NCBI RefSeq assembly: GCF_000179555.1
Contig: NZ_AECZ01000005.1
Coordinates: 124,001-188,000 of the forward strand
Length of the DNA: 64,000 bases
Direction: 5' to 3'
Source of the DNA: Solidesulfovibrio fructosivorans JJ]
Lineage (GTDB): Bacteria > Desulfobacterota > Desulfovibrionia > Desulfovibrionales > Desulfovibrionaceae
Below the pieces are notes generated by a model. That model made no database searches. It saw only the letters and a program-made list of their open reading frames with translations, and had not been told where the DNA came from. The position numbers and the translations under genes were made by a program. Positions 35,512 to 44,475 of this stretch are shown here, piece after piece; the first letter of the stretch is position 1, and each line of letters begins with the position of its first letter.

Positions 35512-37467
35512 ATGAGCGAAACCCTGCTCCTTGTCGACGACGAGGAAGACATCCGAAGGTTTTTAGGCCTGTTCCTGTCGGATCTGGGATACGCCGTGCA
35601 CGCCGCCGCCAACGGCGAAGAGGCGCTGGCCATGTTCGACGAAGTGGCCCCCTCCATCGTGTTGACCGACATCAAGATGCCGGTCATGGACGGGCTTGAG
35701 CTTTTAAAGCGCATCAAGGCCATGAGCCCGGACACCGAGGTCGTCATGATCTCCGGGCACGGCGACATGGACCTGGCCATCAGCTGCCTGCAGTACGAAG
35801 CCGCCGATTTCGTCACCAAGCCCATCAACCACGACATCCTGGACGCGGCCTTAAAGCGCATCGACGAGAAGCTGGCGTTGCGGCGCGAACTGCGCCAGTA
35901 CACCCAGAACCTCGAAAAGCTCGTGCGCGAGAAGTCGTCCCGGGTGGTGGAGCTGGAGCGGCAGCTGGCCGCCGGCCAGATGGCCGAAACCATGTGCCAG
36001 GCCATCTCCGGGCTGTCGGCCGATCTCGGCGAGGGCGCGGGCTATTTCAACGAGATGCCGTGTTTCGTGGCCGTGCACAACGCCTCCCTCGAGGTCGTGG
36101 TCACCAACCAGCTCTACAAGGAACGCCTCGGCGACATGGTCGGCCACCACAGCTGGGAGGTCTACGTCGGCCAGGCGCTCAAGGGGTTCGACGGCCCGGT
36201 CTGGAAGACCTTCGAGACGGGCAAGGGCCAGCGCTCGCGGGAAACCATGCTGTGCAAAAACGGCAACGAGCTGCCGGTCATGGTCCACACCTCGCCCATC
36301 GCAACGACCGACGGCAAGGTGGAGCTGGTCTTGGAAATGGCCGTGGACGTCAGCGAAATAAAGCGCCTGCAGGAAGAGCTGCGCGTCACCCAGCAGAAGT
36401 ACATGGACCTCTTCGACGCCACGCCCTGCTATATCGCGGTGCGCGATCCGTCGGGCAAGGTGGTGGCCAACAACCGCCGCTTCGTGGAGGACTTCGGCGA
36501 GGGCGTGGGCCGGGCTTGCTACGACGTCTTCAAGCACCGGGCCGAGTCCTGCCCGGACTGTCCGGCCATGGGCACCTTCGCCGACGGCGAGCCCCATTAC
36601 CAGGAGTCGGTGGTCACCACCCGCGACGGCCGCCAGCGCAACGTGCTCATTTCCACGGCCGCCATCCGCAACGCCGCCGGCAAGGTGGTCGAGGTCATGG
36701 AGATGTCGGCCGACATCACGAGCATCCGCCAGCTGCAAAGCCATCTCACCTCGCTCGGGCTCATGCTCGGGTCCATTTCCCACGGGGTCAAGGGCATGCT
36801 TACGGCGCTTGAAGGCGCGGTCTACCGCGTGGAATCGGGCTTGCGGCGCGGGGAGGCGGAAAAGACCCAGGCCGCGGCCGAGGCGGTCAAGACCCTGGTC
36901 GGCCGGGTGCGAAACCTCGTGCTCAACGTCCTTTACTACGCCAAGTCCCGGGAGCTGGACCCGGAAACCGTGGACGTGGCCGAATTCGCGGCCGGCGTCG
37001 CCCAGACCGTCGCGCCCAAGGCCGACCGCGAAGGCGTGACGCTGACGTCCGAAATCGGCGAGAATCTCGGCGTGATGGCCGTGGACGCCGCCAATTTGCA
37101 GGCCGCCCTGGTCAATATCCTGGAAAACGCCGTGGACGCCTGCCTGGCCGACACCGACAAGCCCGAACACCATATCCGCTATCGGGTGCGCCGCGAAGGG
37201 GCCACGCTCGTCTTCGACATCGAGGACAACGGCATGGGCATGGACCAGGAGACGCGGGAGAAGGCCTTCACGCTTTTTTTCTCGTCCAAGGGGCTCAAGG
37301 GCACGGGGCTTGGGCTTTTTATCGCCAACGACATGGTGGCCAAGCACGGCGGCGTGATCGACCTGACCTCCGAGCCGGGTCTGGGCACGCGCTTTTGCGT
37401 GCGCATCCCCGAGCATCCGGCTTCCCTGGAAACCGCCGCTCCGGAAGCGGCGGCGGAGCAGAACTGA
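35512..37467 (+). CDS. REC-PAS-PAS histidine kinase downstream of Hmc
   Basis: The 651-residue soluble protein opens with a receiver domain (VDDEED, TDIKMPVMDG, TKPINHD). A coiled coil follows near residues 125-160, then PAS-1 (about 180-290), which lacks the cysteines, and PAS-2 (about 300-410) with C336, C347 and C350 in the spacing found in three other proteins of this window. The kinase part has SHGVKGML as the probable phospho-His site (His424) and an ATPase domain (NILENAVDAC, DNGMGMD, GTGLGLFI). With no membrane segment it senses cytoplasmic signals. It may receive phosphate itself and signal to the adjacent regulator. Confidence 0.9.
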   Translation: MSETLLLVDDEEDIRRFLGLFLSDLGYAVHAAANGEEALAMFDEVAPSIVLTDIKMPVMDGLELLKRIKAMSPDTEVVMISGHGDMDLAISCLQYEAADFVTKPINHDILDAALKRIDEKLALRRELRQYTQNLEKLVREKSSRVVELERQLAAGQMAETMCQAISGLSADLGEGAGYFNEMPCFVAVHNASLEVVVTNQLYKERLGDMVGHHSWEVYVGQALKGFDGPVWKTFETGKGQRSRETMLCKNGNELPVMVHTSPIATTDGKVELVLEMAVDVSEIKRLQEELRVTQQKYMDLFDATPCYIAVRDPSGKVVANNRRFVEDFGEGVGRACYDVFKHRAESCPDCPAMGTFADGEPHYQESVVTTRDGRQRNVLISTAAIRNAAGKVVEVMEMSADITSIRQLQSHLTSLGLMLGSISHGVKGMLTALEGAVYRVESGLRRGEAEKTQAAAEAVKTLVGRVRNLVLNVLYYAKSRELDPETVDVAEFAAGVAQTVAPKADREGVTLTSEIGENLGVMAVDAANLQAALVNILENAVDACLADTDKPEHHIRYRVRREGATLVFDIEDNGMGMDQETREKAFTLFFSSKGLKGTGLGLFIANDMVAKHGGVIDLTSEPGLGTRFCVRIPEHPASLETAAPEAAAEQN

Positions 37468-37546
37468 CCGGGTTTTCCCGTGAAAATGAGCGCGTCAGGC
37501 TGGTAACGGCTTGTGCACGGCCGGCGGATGATGCTAACAGAGGAAT

Positions 37547-39217
37547 ATGACCGCCGAACCGGAGCCGGATCGCTCGTTTATGACGGGGCTGGACGAGGCC
37601 GTGGCCTTGCTTGGGGCCATGTCCGACCGGGAGGCGTTGTTGCGGGTGCTGCTCGGGCTGTTGCGCCGCTGGACGGGGTGCGACGCCGTGGGCGTGCGGC
37701 TGGCCAGGGGCGAGGACTTTCCCTATTACACCACCTCGGGCTTTTCCGAGGCGTTCGTCCTGGCCGAGACGCGGCTGTGCGCCAAAAATGCCGACGGCAG
37801 CCTGGCGCGCACCCCGGCCGGCCGGGCCGTGCTGGAATGCATCTGCGGCGCGGTCATCGAAGGGCGCGTCGATCCTTCCCTTCCCTTTTTCACTTCCCAT
37901 GGCTCCTTTTTCGTCGGTTCGACCAGCCGTCTTTTGGCCGAGGCCGAGGCCGAGGACCTGCCGCCGACAACGCGCAACCGCTGCAACACGGCCGGTTACG
38001 AAACCGTCGTCCTTGTCCCGCTTCGCGCCGGCGGCCGCACGCTCGGGCTGCTCCAGGTCAATGACCGGCGGCCCGATTGCCTGGACGCGGAGGCCGTGGC
38101 CGCCCTGGAGCGGCTGGCCGAAGGCGTGGCCGTGCTGCTGGCCCGCCAGGAGACGCAGCAGGCCCTGGTCGAGGCCCAGGCGCTCTACCGGGCCGTCTTT
38201 TTCACCAACATTGCCGTCAAGCTTCTGGTCGATCCGGTTTCGGGCCGCATCGAGGACGCCAACCAGGCGGCCAGCGCCTTTTACGGCTATCCTCTCGAGG
38301 TGCTGCGCCGGTTGTCCATCTGGGATATCAACACCTGCCGGCCCGAGGAGGCGCTCGAGCACATGCGCGCGGCGCGGGAGGGGCGGCAGGGCATTTTCCA
38401 TTTCACCCACCGGCTGGCCGGAGGCGAACTGCGGGAGGTGGAGGTCTATTCGGGACCTGTGGAGTATGCCGGACAAACGCTGCTTTTTTCCATCGTTCAC
38501 GACGTCACGAACCGGGTGCGGGCCGAGCAGGCCCGGGAGCGGGCGGAGCAGGTGCTGCGCCACGACCTGCGCTCGCCGTTGGCCGGCATCGCCGGTCTGG
38601 CCAACCATCTGGTCGGGGGCGGGCTCAGCGCCGAACACCGGGAGATGGCCGAAGTGATCCGCGAGACGGCCACGCGTCTGTACACGCTGGTCGGGCGCAA
38701 CCTGGACCTGCATAAAATCGAGCAAGGGAGCTACACGTTGCGGCCCGAGCCCGTGCCCATGGCGCCGTTTTTGGCGGGCATGGCTCGGGAAGTGGCCACG
38801 TTGGCCCAGGCGCGCCATGTGCGTCTGATCCTCGCCGGGGAAGGTTTCGACGACGGCGGCAGGGGGCCCTCGGTCGCGGGCGAGCCGGACCTGCTCGCCA
38901 TCCTTTTTTCCAATCTCGTCACCAACGCCCTGGAAGCGGCCCCGCCCGGGACCGCGGTGCGCCTCACGCTGAAGACCGTGTCGGCGCGGGCCGAAACCGT
39001 GATCCACAACCAGGGCGTGGTGCCGGAAGATATCCGGCCGCGTTTTTTCAAGAAATACGCCACCAGCGGCAAACGCAACGGCACCGGCCTCGGCGCCTAC
39101 AATGCCATGGCCGTGGCCAGGCTCCACGGCGGCGATATCGATTGGGAATCCGATGCGGCGACCGGTACCCGCATCACCGTGCGTCTGCCGCTGGCGGCCG
39201 GCGTCTGCGCGGCCTAG
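37547..39217 (+). CDS. GAF-PAS sensor histidine kinase
   Basis: The 556-residue soluble kinase has a GAF-like domain (about 20-200, with VGVRLARGEDFPYY and LLQVNDRRPDC), a PAS domain (about 205-325, with GRIEDANQAASAFYGYPLEVL), a phospho-acceptor RHDLRSPLAG (His339), and an ATPase domain with NLVTNALEAAP and GTGLGAYNA. The GTGLGAYNAM ending is shared with the kinase at 48602 (GTGLGAYSAM), so they belong to one subfamily. No partner regulator is adjacent. Its stop overlaps the stop of the convergent gene within a shared CTAG. Confidence 0.88.
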   Translation: MTAEPEPDRSFMTGLDEAVALLGAMSDREALLRVLLGLLRRWTGCDAVGVRLARGEDFPYYTTSGFSEAFVLAETRLCAKNADGSLARTPAGRAVLECICGAVIEGRVDPSLPFFTSHGSFFVGSTSRLLAEAEAEDLPPTTRNRCNTAGYETVVLVPLRAGGRTLGLLQVNDRRPDCLDAEAVAALERLAEGVAVLLARQETQQALVEAQALYRAVFFTNIAVKLLVDPVSGRIEDANQAASAFYGYPLEVLRRLSIWDINTCRPEEALEHMRAAREGRQGIFHFTHRLAGGELREVEVYSGPVEYAGQTLLFSIVHDVTNRVRAEQARERAEQVLRHDLRSPLAGIAGLANHLVGGGLSAEHREMAEVIRETATRLYTLVGRNLDLHKIEQGSYTLRPEPVPMAPFLAGMAREVATLAQARHVRLILAGEGFDDGGRGPSVAGEPDLLAILFSNLVTNALEAAPPGTAVRLTLKTVSARAETVIHNQGVVPEDIRPRFFKKYATSGKRNGTGLGAYNAMAVARLHGGDIDWESDAATGTRITVRLPLAAGVCAA

Positions 39218-40119
39218 GCCGGCTGTTCGCCGAACGCGGCCAAAAGCTCGTCCATATCTTCCACCGCGCCCATATCCAGGCAACTGGCGGCGGTATCCGG
39301 GGCCGGCCGGCCCGTGGCGGCCACGATGACGGCTTCGGCCAGGGCCAGTTCCCGGGCGATGTCCGGGGCATGCAGGTAGGGCAGGCGGTTTCCGGTCATG
39401 GCCAGGGTCTCGAAATTGCTCTCGGAAAGCGCTTGTTCCTGCTGGCGGGCCCGGCGCAGCTGGGCGACGAGCCGGCCGTGGCGGGCGATCAGCGCCGGTA
39501 CGGGCAGGGCGCGCGGGCCGAGCCCGGCCAGAAAGCGCAGGGCATAGGCCAGGGCGGCGACGCTTTGCGGCGTCTCCGTCGGCAGCCGGCCGGCCAGGGT
39601 CGTCAGAAAGGATGTTTTCCCGGGCGTCCAGTCCGGGCCGGTCTGGCGGGCGGCCACGGCCAGATCGAGAGCCGCCGCCGCGCCGAAGCGTTCGTTGATG
39701 ACGGCCGACGCTTGCCGGGGCAGGGTGCGGGTCGGGGCCAGCCGGGCCACGAAGCGGGCCACGTCGTCGGCCTCGAGGGGCAGGGCCAGACGCGTTCCGT
39801 CCGGCAACACGGCCACGGCCCGGCTCACGGAGGCGCAAAGCGCCTCGGTCAGGCGCTCCTGTCCGGCCGTGTCGAGCCCGGCGGCGGCAAGCCCGGGTTC
39901 CAGGGCCCGGGCCACGGCCTCTCCCGGGAAAAGCAGCAGCTCCACGAGGCTTGCGGCCTGCGGATCGTCCCGGTCGGCGACCAGGGCGGCAAGCTCGCCC
40001 GCGTCCAGCGCGCCGTAGGTGGAGCGGATGAAATGCGCCACCGTCTCGTCCTGGGACAGGCCGGCGGCGAGCTGGCCGGCGATGGCCCCGGCCAGGGCCT
40101 TTTCGGGGGAGGCTTCCAT
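39214..40119 (-). CDS. Conserved-looking protein of unknown function
   Basis: I do not recognise this 301-residue product. It is predicted soluble, mostly alpha-helical, and rich in alanine and leucine, with no signal peptide and no motif such as P-loop or CxxC. The 3' end overlaps the convergent kinase gene at CTAG (39214-39217). The ATG at 40119 has AAGGAGG only one base upstream, an unusually short spacing; a GTG at 40155 gives 12 more residues but no ribosome binding site. Codon bias fits its neighbours, so it looks like a real gene. Confidence 0.55.
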   Translation of the reverse strand: MEASPEKALAGAIAGQLAAGLSQDETVAHFIRSTYGALDAGELAALVADRDDPQAASLVELLLFPGEAVARALEPGLAAAGLDTAGQERLTEALCASVSRAVAVLPDGTRLALPLEADDVARFVARLAPTRTLPRQASAVINERFGAAAALDLAVAARQTGPDWTPGKTSFLTTLAGRLPTETPQSVAALAYALRFLAGLGPRALPVPALIARHGRLVAQLRRARQQEQALSESNFETLAMTGNRLPYLHAPDIARELALAEAVIVAATGRPAPDTAASCLDMGAVEDMDELLAAFGEQPA

Positions 40120-40182
40120 GCCTCCTTGGTATGCCGGGGATGTCCGCCTGTCCACCGATCAGCTGGCGTCAGGGTATTTCGA

Positions 40183-40211
40183 TTGACAATTTTCGCCTGC
40201 CTGAATTAACA
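40183..40211 (+). promoter_or_regulatory. Candidate promoter of the Anbu operon
   Basis: A perfect -35 TTGACA (40183-40188) is followed after 17 bases by TTAACA (40206-40211), a weak -10. The -35 overlaps one arm of an inverted repeat, GATTGAC (40181-40187) and GTCAATC (40217-40223), a possible operator. An 8-bp hairpin, CCCGGAAG-CCG-CTTCCGGG (40275-40293), follows in the leader before the first gene. Confidence 0.4.
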
Positions 40212-40311
40212 AAAAAGTCAATCAGGCCAGGGGATTTCCGTTCACGGGAACCTTTTCGGCGCGTGATGCAACCGCCCGGAAGCCGCTTCCGGGAGGGCAG
40301 TGGGGGGCGCC

Positions 40312-41760
40312 ATGCCGCATACCATGGACTTTTCCGGCTACGATCCAGGTCCGTTTTACGACGAGATGTTCGAGGCCCCGGGCCTGCCGCGACCCGGCTG
40401 CCGCATGCTGTATGAAAAGATCATCTCCCTGCCGCCCCGGGAGATCCTGGCCCGGCAGGCGGCGGCCGAGCAGGCGCTCTACGACATGGGCATCACCTTT
40501 ACCGTCTACGGCCACGAGGACGGCACGGAGAAGATCTTTCCCTTCGACATCGTGCCGCGCATTATCGCGGCCGCCGAATGGGACTCCCTGGAACGCGGGC
40601 TGGCCCAGCGCATCCGGGCGCTGAACCTGTTTATCGGCGACGTCTACGGCAAGGGCCGGATCATGGCCGACGGGGTCGTTCCCCGGTCCGTGGTCGAATC
40701 CTCGTCGGGGTATTTCAAGGAATGCCAGGGGCTCGCCCCGCCGCGCGGCGTATGGTGCCACATCACCGGCACCGATCTTGTGCGCGACACCTCGGGCCGA
40801 TTCCTGGTCCTTGAGGACAACCTGCGCTGCCCCTCGGGCGTGTCCTACGTTCTGGCCAACCGGCGCATCCTCAAGCGCGCCTTTCCCCAGCTCTTCGAGA
40901 CCATCGACATCCGCTCCGTGGACGACTACCCGCCGCTTCTGCTCGACATGCTCCATTCCATCGTCCCGTCCGGCGCGTCGCGGCCCACGGCCGCGCTTTT
41001 GACCCCCGGGGTGTTCAACTCCGCCTACTTCGAGCACACCTTCCTGGCCCAGCAGGCCGGCATCGAGCTGGTCGAGGGGCGCGATCTGGTCGTGGCCGAC
41101 GGCTACGTGCACATGCGCACCACCAGGGGCTTAAAGCGCGTGGACGTGCTCTACCGGCGGGTGGGCGAGGACTTTCTCGACCCCACGGTCTTCCGGCCGG
41201 ATTCGCTTCTGGGCGTGCCCGGCATCATGGAGGTCTACAAGGCCGGGCGCGTGGCCATGGCCAACGCCCCGGGCACGGGCGTGGCCGACGACAAGGTCGT
41301 CTACGCCTATGTGCCGGAGATGATCCGCTACTATCTCGGCGAGGAGCCGATCCTCCACAACGTGGAGACGTTTTTGTGCTGGGAGGAGAAGCAGCGCCGC
41401 CACGTGCTTGCCAATCTCGACACCATGGTGGTCAAGGCGGCGGCCGAGTCCGGCGGCTACGGCATGCTGGTCGGCCCGGCGGCCACGCCCGGGGAGCGGG
41501 AGGCCTTCGCGGCCAAGATCGAAGCCAACCCCCGCAACTACATCGCCCAGCCGACGGTGGGGCTGTCCCGCACGCCGGTCATCGTGGACGACCATTTCGA
41601 GGGCCGCCATGTGGATCTGCGCCCCTACGTCCTTTACGGCGAGGACATCCGGGTCATTCCCGGCGGGCTCACCCGGGTGGCGCTCAAAAAGGGCTCGCTC
41701 GTGGTCAATTCCTCCCAGGGCGGCGGCAGCAAGGACACCTGGGTGCTCGGACGGGCGTAA
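40312..41760 (+). CDS. Circularly permuted ATP-grasp-type protein (COG2308)
   Basis: The 482-residue protein matches the circularly permuted ATP-grasp family (older DUF404/DUF407). Readable motifs are RALNLFIGDVYG, FLVLEDNLRCPSGVSYVL, LTPGVFNSAYFEH, DVLYRRVGEDFLDP, MVVKAAAESGGYGM and DLRPYVLYGEDIRV-IPGGLTRVAL. ATP-grasp enzymes form amide-type bonds, but the substrate is unknown. It heads the four-gene set ATP-grasp, alpha-E, Anbu peptidase, transglutaminase-like, known to travel together. The ATG at 40312 follows a GGGGGG; a GTG at 40300 is possible. Confidence 0.88.
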   Translation: MPHTMDFSGYDPGPFYDEMFEAPGLPRPGCRMLYEKIISLPPREILARQAAAEQALYDMGITFTVYGHEDGTEKIFPFDIVPRIIAAAEWDSLERGLAQRIRALNLFIGDVYGKGRIMADGVVPRSVVESSSGYFKECQGLAPPRGVWCHITGTDLVRDTSGRFLVLEDNLRCPSGVSYVLANRRILKRAFPQLFETIDIRSVDDYPPLLLDMLHSIVPSGASRPTAALLTPGVFNSAYFEHTFLAQQAGIELVEGRDLVVADGYVHMRTTRGLKRVDVLYRRVGEDFLDPTVFRPDSLLGVPGIMEVYKAGRVAMANAPGTGVADDKVVYAYVPEMIRYYLGEEPILHNVETFLCWEEKQRRHVLANLDTMVVKAAAESGGYGMLVGPAATPGEREAFAAKIEANPRNYIAQPTVGLSRTPVIVDDHFEGRHVDLRPYVLYGEDIRVIPGGLTRVALKKGSLVVNSSQGGGSKDTWVLGRA

Positions 41761-41810
41761 CGCCGCAACAGGCCCTCGTTTAGGGAACGCGATACAAGGG
41801 GGAAGCCTTC

Positions 41811-42785
41811 ATGCTCAGCCGCGTGGCCGACGCCATCTATTGGATGAGCCGCTATCTGGAACGGGCCGCCAACATCGCCCGGTTCCTGGACGTCAACTGG
41901 CACCTCACCCTGGACACCCCGGGGGTGCGGGCCGAACAGTGGACGCCGCTCGTGCGCGCCATGGGCGACTGGGACCTGTTTCTGGGGCGGGGCTTTTTCC
42001 CGCGCCGCAGCGACGTCATCCGCTTTCTGGCCTTCGACGCGGACTATCCCAACTCCATCGTGAACTGTCTGTCCCGGGCCCGGGACAACGCCCGCACCAT
42101 CCGCGAGATCATTCCCTCCGAAATGTGGGAGCAGACCAACACCTTCTACCACATGGCGCGCGAGGCGGCCAAAAACGGCGAGGCCATCCTGCACAACCCC
42201 TACCGTTTCTGCGACGAGGTCAAGCTGCGCGAGCTGACCATAAGCGGCATCGCCGGCGACGCCATGTCCCACGACGAGGCCTGGGATTTTTTCCGCCTGG
42301 GACGGCTTCTCGAGCGGGCCGACAAGACTTCGCGCATGCTCGACGTCAAATATTTCATCCTGCTGCCGGACCTGACGGACGTCGGCAGCAACCTCGACTA
42401 TGTCCAGTGGGCGGCGCTCCTTAAGGCCATAAGCGCCCTGGAGGCCTACCGCCGTCGCCACGGCCGCATCCAGCCCGACCGCATCGTGGAGTTCTTGCTC
42501 CTGGACCACCATTTCCCCCGATCGGTGCTGTGCAGCCTGGTCGCGGCCCAGGAATGCCTGCACGCCATCACGGGCACGCCCATGGGCTACTTCTGCAATG
42601 CGGCGGAAAAGCGGCTGGGGCATCTGTGCGGCGATCTGGCCTACAGCGGCGTGGACGAGATTTTCGCCAAGGGGCTTCACGAATTCACGGACGATTTGCA
42701 GACCCGGATGAACCGGGTGGACGAAGCCGTCTTTGCCACGTTTTTCTCCGCGTTTCCGGCTATTGACGTGCCCTGCCAACAGTGA
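41811..42785 (+). CDS. Alpha-E domain protein (COG2307, older DUF403)
   Basis: The 324-residue, mostly helical protein begins with the family N-terminus MLSRVADAIYWMSRYLERAAN-type pattern. It continues with NSIVNCLSRARDNARTIREIIPSEMWEQTN and EAWDFFRLGRLLERADKTSRMLDVKY, typical of alpha-E proteins. Function is unknown; these genes accompany COG2308 ATP-grasp proteins, often with transglutaminase-like proteins and Anbu. It lies 50 bases after the ATP-grasp gene and 12 before Anbu. Confidence 0.9.
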   Translation: MLSRVADAIYWMSRYLERAANIARFLDVNWHLTLDTPGVRAEQWTPLVRAMGDWDLFLGRGFFPRRSDVIRFLAFDADYPNSIVNCLSRARDNARTIREIIPSEMWEQTNTFYHMAREAAKNGEAILHNPYRFCDEVKLRELTISGIAGDAMSHDEAWDFFRLGRLLERADKTSRMLDVKYFILLPDLTDVGSNLDYVQWAALLKAISALEAYRRRHGRIQPDRIVEFLLLDHHFPRSVLCSLVAAQECLHAITGTPMGYFCNAAEKRLGHLCGDLAYSGVDEIFAKGLHEFTDDLQTRMNRVDEAVFATFFSAFPAIDVPCQQ

Positions 42786-42797
42786 GTAGGGAACGCC

Positions 42798-43565
42798 ATG
42801 ACTTTTTGCCTGGGGATAGCGGTCGAAGAGGGCTTGGTCGGCATTGCCGACACGCGCATCACATCGGGCAACGAACTGACGAGCGCCCAGAAAGTCACCA
42901 CCTATCAGAACGGCAACGGGGCCTTTTTCCTCATGACCTCGGGCCTGCGCTCGGTGCGCGACAAGGCCCTGACCTATTTCGACGAGGCCCTCGAAGCCTG
43001 CCCCAGTCCCTTCGACAAGCTGTACAAATCCGTCAACGCCTTTGCCGCGGCCCTGCGAAGGGTGGCCGAGGAGGACAAGGCCTATCTGACCGCCTCCGGC
43101 CTGCACTTCAACCTGCATGCGCTCATCGGCGGCCAACTGACGGGTGACGCCGTGCACAAGCTCTACCTGGTCTACCCCGAGGGCAACTGGGTGGAGATCA
43201 GCCACGGCACGCCGTACCACATCATCGGCGAGGGCGGCTACGGCAAGCCCGTGCTCGACCGCACGCTCAAGTACTCCGACACCCTGCGCATGGCGCTCAA
43301 GGTCGGCTGCCTGGCCTTCGATTCCACCCGCATCAGCGCCTCGGACGTGGATTTTCCCATCGACGTGGTCCTCTATCGCAAGGACGGGCTGGAAATGGCC
43401 CAGCACCGCTACGAGGAGGAGGACCTGGCCGAGATATCGGCCTGGTGGCAAGAGCATCTGCGCGGCCTGGTGCACGAATTGCCCTCGGAATGGATCGACA
43501 ACGTGGCCTCCAAGCTGACCAAGGTCTGCCACAAGCTTCAATGCCAGACTCCCGGCGCCAAGTAG
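42798..43565 (+). CDS. Anbu proteasome-like peptidase (COG3484)
   Basis: The 255-residue product is an Anbu (ancestral beta subunit) peptidase of the proteasome/HslV Ntn-hydrolase superfamily. After removal of Met the chain starts with Thr1 (TFCLGIAVEEGLVGIADTRI), with Asp17 and Lys31 in the positions expected for the catalytic set. Other marks are FFLMTSGLRSVRDKAL, FNLHALIGGQL and ISHGTPYHIIGEGGYGKP. Published Anbu proteins form open-ring or helical assemblies, and their substrates are unresolved. It is overexpression-neutral to read from sequence whether this copy is active, but the catalytic residues are present. Confidence 0.9.
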   Translation: MTFCLGIAVEEGLVGIADTRITSGNELTSAQKVTTYQNGNGAFFLMTSGLRSVRDKALTYFDEALEACPSPFDKLYKSVNAFAAALRRVAEEDKAYLTASGLHFNLHALIGGQLTGDAVHKLYLVYPEGNWVEISHGTPYHIIGEGGYGKPVLDRTLKYSDTLRMALKVGCLAFDSTRISASDVDFPIDVVLYRKDGLEMAQHRYEEEDLAEISAWWQEHLRGLVHELPSEWIDNVASKLTKVCHKLQCQTPGAK

Positions 43566-43568
43566 CCC

Positions 43569-44414
43569 GTGCATTGCCGCTATACGCACCACACCCGATA
43601 CGACTTCGACCGCCCCGTTTTCCTTGAGCCACACCTCATACGGCTCGTGCCCCGCGGCGACGCCGGGCAACGGCTCGGGCCCTTGCGCATCGACGTCGAT
43701 CCCGTCCCGGACGGCCGCGGCCTGATCACCGACCTCAGCGGCAACACCGTGCTGTCCGTCTGGTTTTCCGGCCTGACCGGCCACCTTGACGTGACGGTCG
43801 AGGCGCGTGTGGAACTGTGCCGCACAAACCCGTTCGATTACCTGATCGACGCCCGGCGCGGCGTCCTGCCCCTGCCGCTGACCCCGGCCGAGGCCCGGGA
43901 GGCGGCGTCCTGCCTTGCCCCCTTGCCCATGCCCGGGGAGGAGGCGGAGAGGATGGCCGAACGCCTGCGCCGGGATGGCGCCGACACTCCCCAGGCCTTC
44001 GCCCTGGCGCTGCTCGGGGCGATGACCGACCGGCTGGCCGTCGTCACCCGGGAAGAGCCGGGCATCCTGTCCCCGGACGCGCTTTACGCGCGGGGGGAGG
44101 GCGCCTGCCGCGATCTGGCCGTGTTTTACATGGCCGCCTGCCGCCATGTCGGCATCCCGGCCCGGTTCGTCAGCGGCTACCACGAAGGCGATCCGGGGCG
44201 CGAGGACCGCGACCTGCACGCCTGGGCCGAGATCTGGCTGCCGGGCGGCGGCTGGCGCGGCTTCGATCCTTCCCTGGGCCTGGCCGTGGCCGACCGGCAC
44301 GTGGCCGTGGCCGCCGCGCCCGATCCCGAAGACGCGGCTCCGGTTTTCGGGACATATCGCGGAGATCCCGGCCAGGCCCGGCTGCGACATGCCATCCGTC
44401 TGGAAATGTGCTGA
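43569..44414 (+). CDS. Transglutaminase-like protein of the Anbu cluster
   Basis: The 281-residue protein has the N-terminal beta-rich region of bacterial transglutaminase-like proteins (YTHHTRYDFDRPVFLEPHLIRLVP pattern). A cysteine-protease-type triad follows: Cys180 in EGACRDLA, His217 in DLHAWAEIW and Asp233 in GFDPSLG. RFVSGYHEGD is also typical. It may act as a protease, amidase or cross-linking enzyme. The start is a GTG three bases after the Anbu stop, so translation is probably coupled. The shorter end lacks the extra C-terminal domains of some relatives. Confidence 0.88.
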   Translation: MHCRYTHHTRYDFDRPVFLEPHLIRLVPRGDAGQRLGPLRIDVDPVPDGRGLITDLSGNTVLSVWFSGLTGHLDVTVEARVELCRTNPFDYLIDARRGVLPLPLTPAEAREAASCLAPLPMPGEEAERMAERLRRDGADTPQAFALALLGAMTDRLAVVTREEPGILSPDALYARGEGACRDLAVFYMAACRHVGIPARFVSGYHEGDPGREDRDLHAWAEIWLPGGGWRGFDPSLGLAVADRHVAVAAAPDPEDAAPVFGTYRGDPGQARLRHAIRLEMC

Positions 44415-44475
44415 CTTGTGCCGGGTGTATGATTTTTGTTGGGAATCGGGACCGGTTGGGCTACTGTATCCCTTG

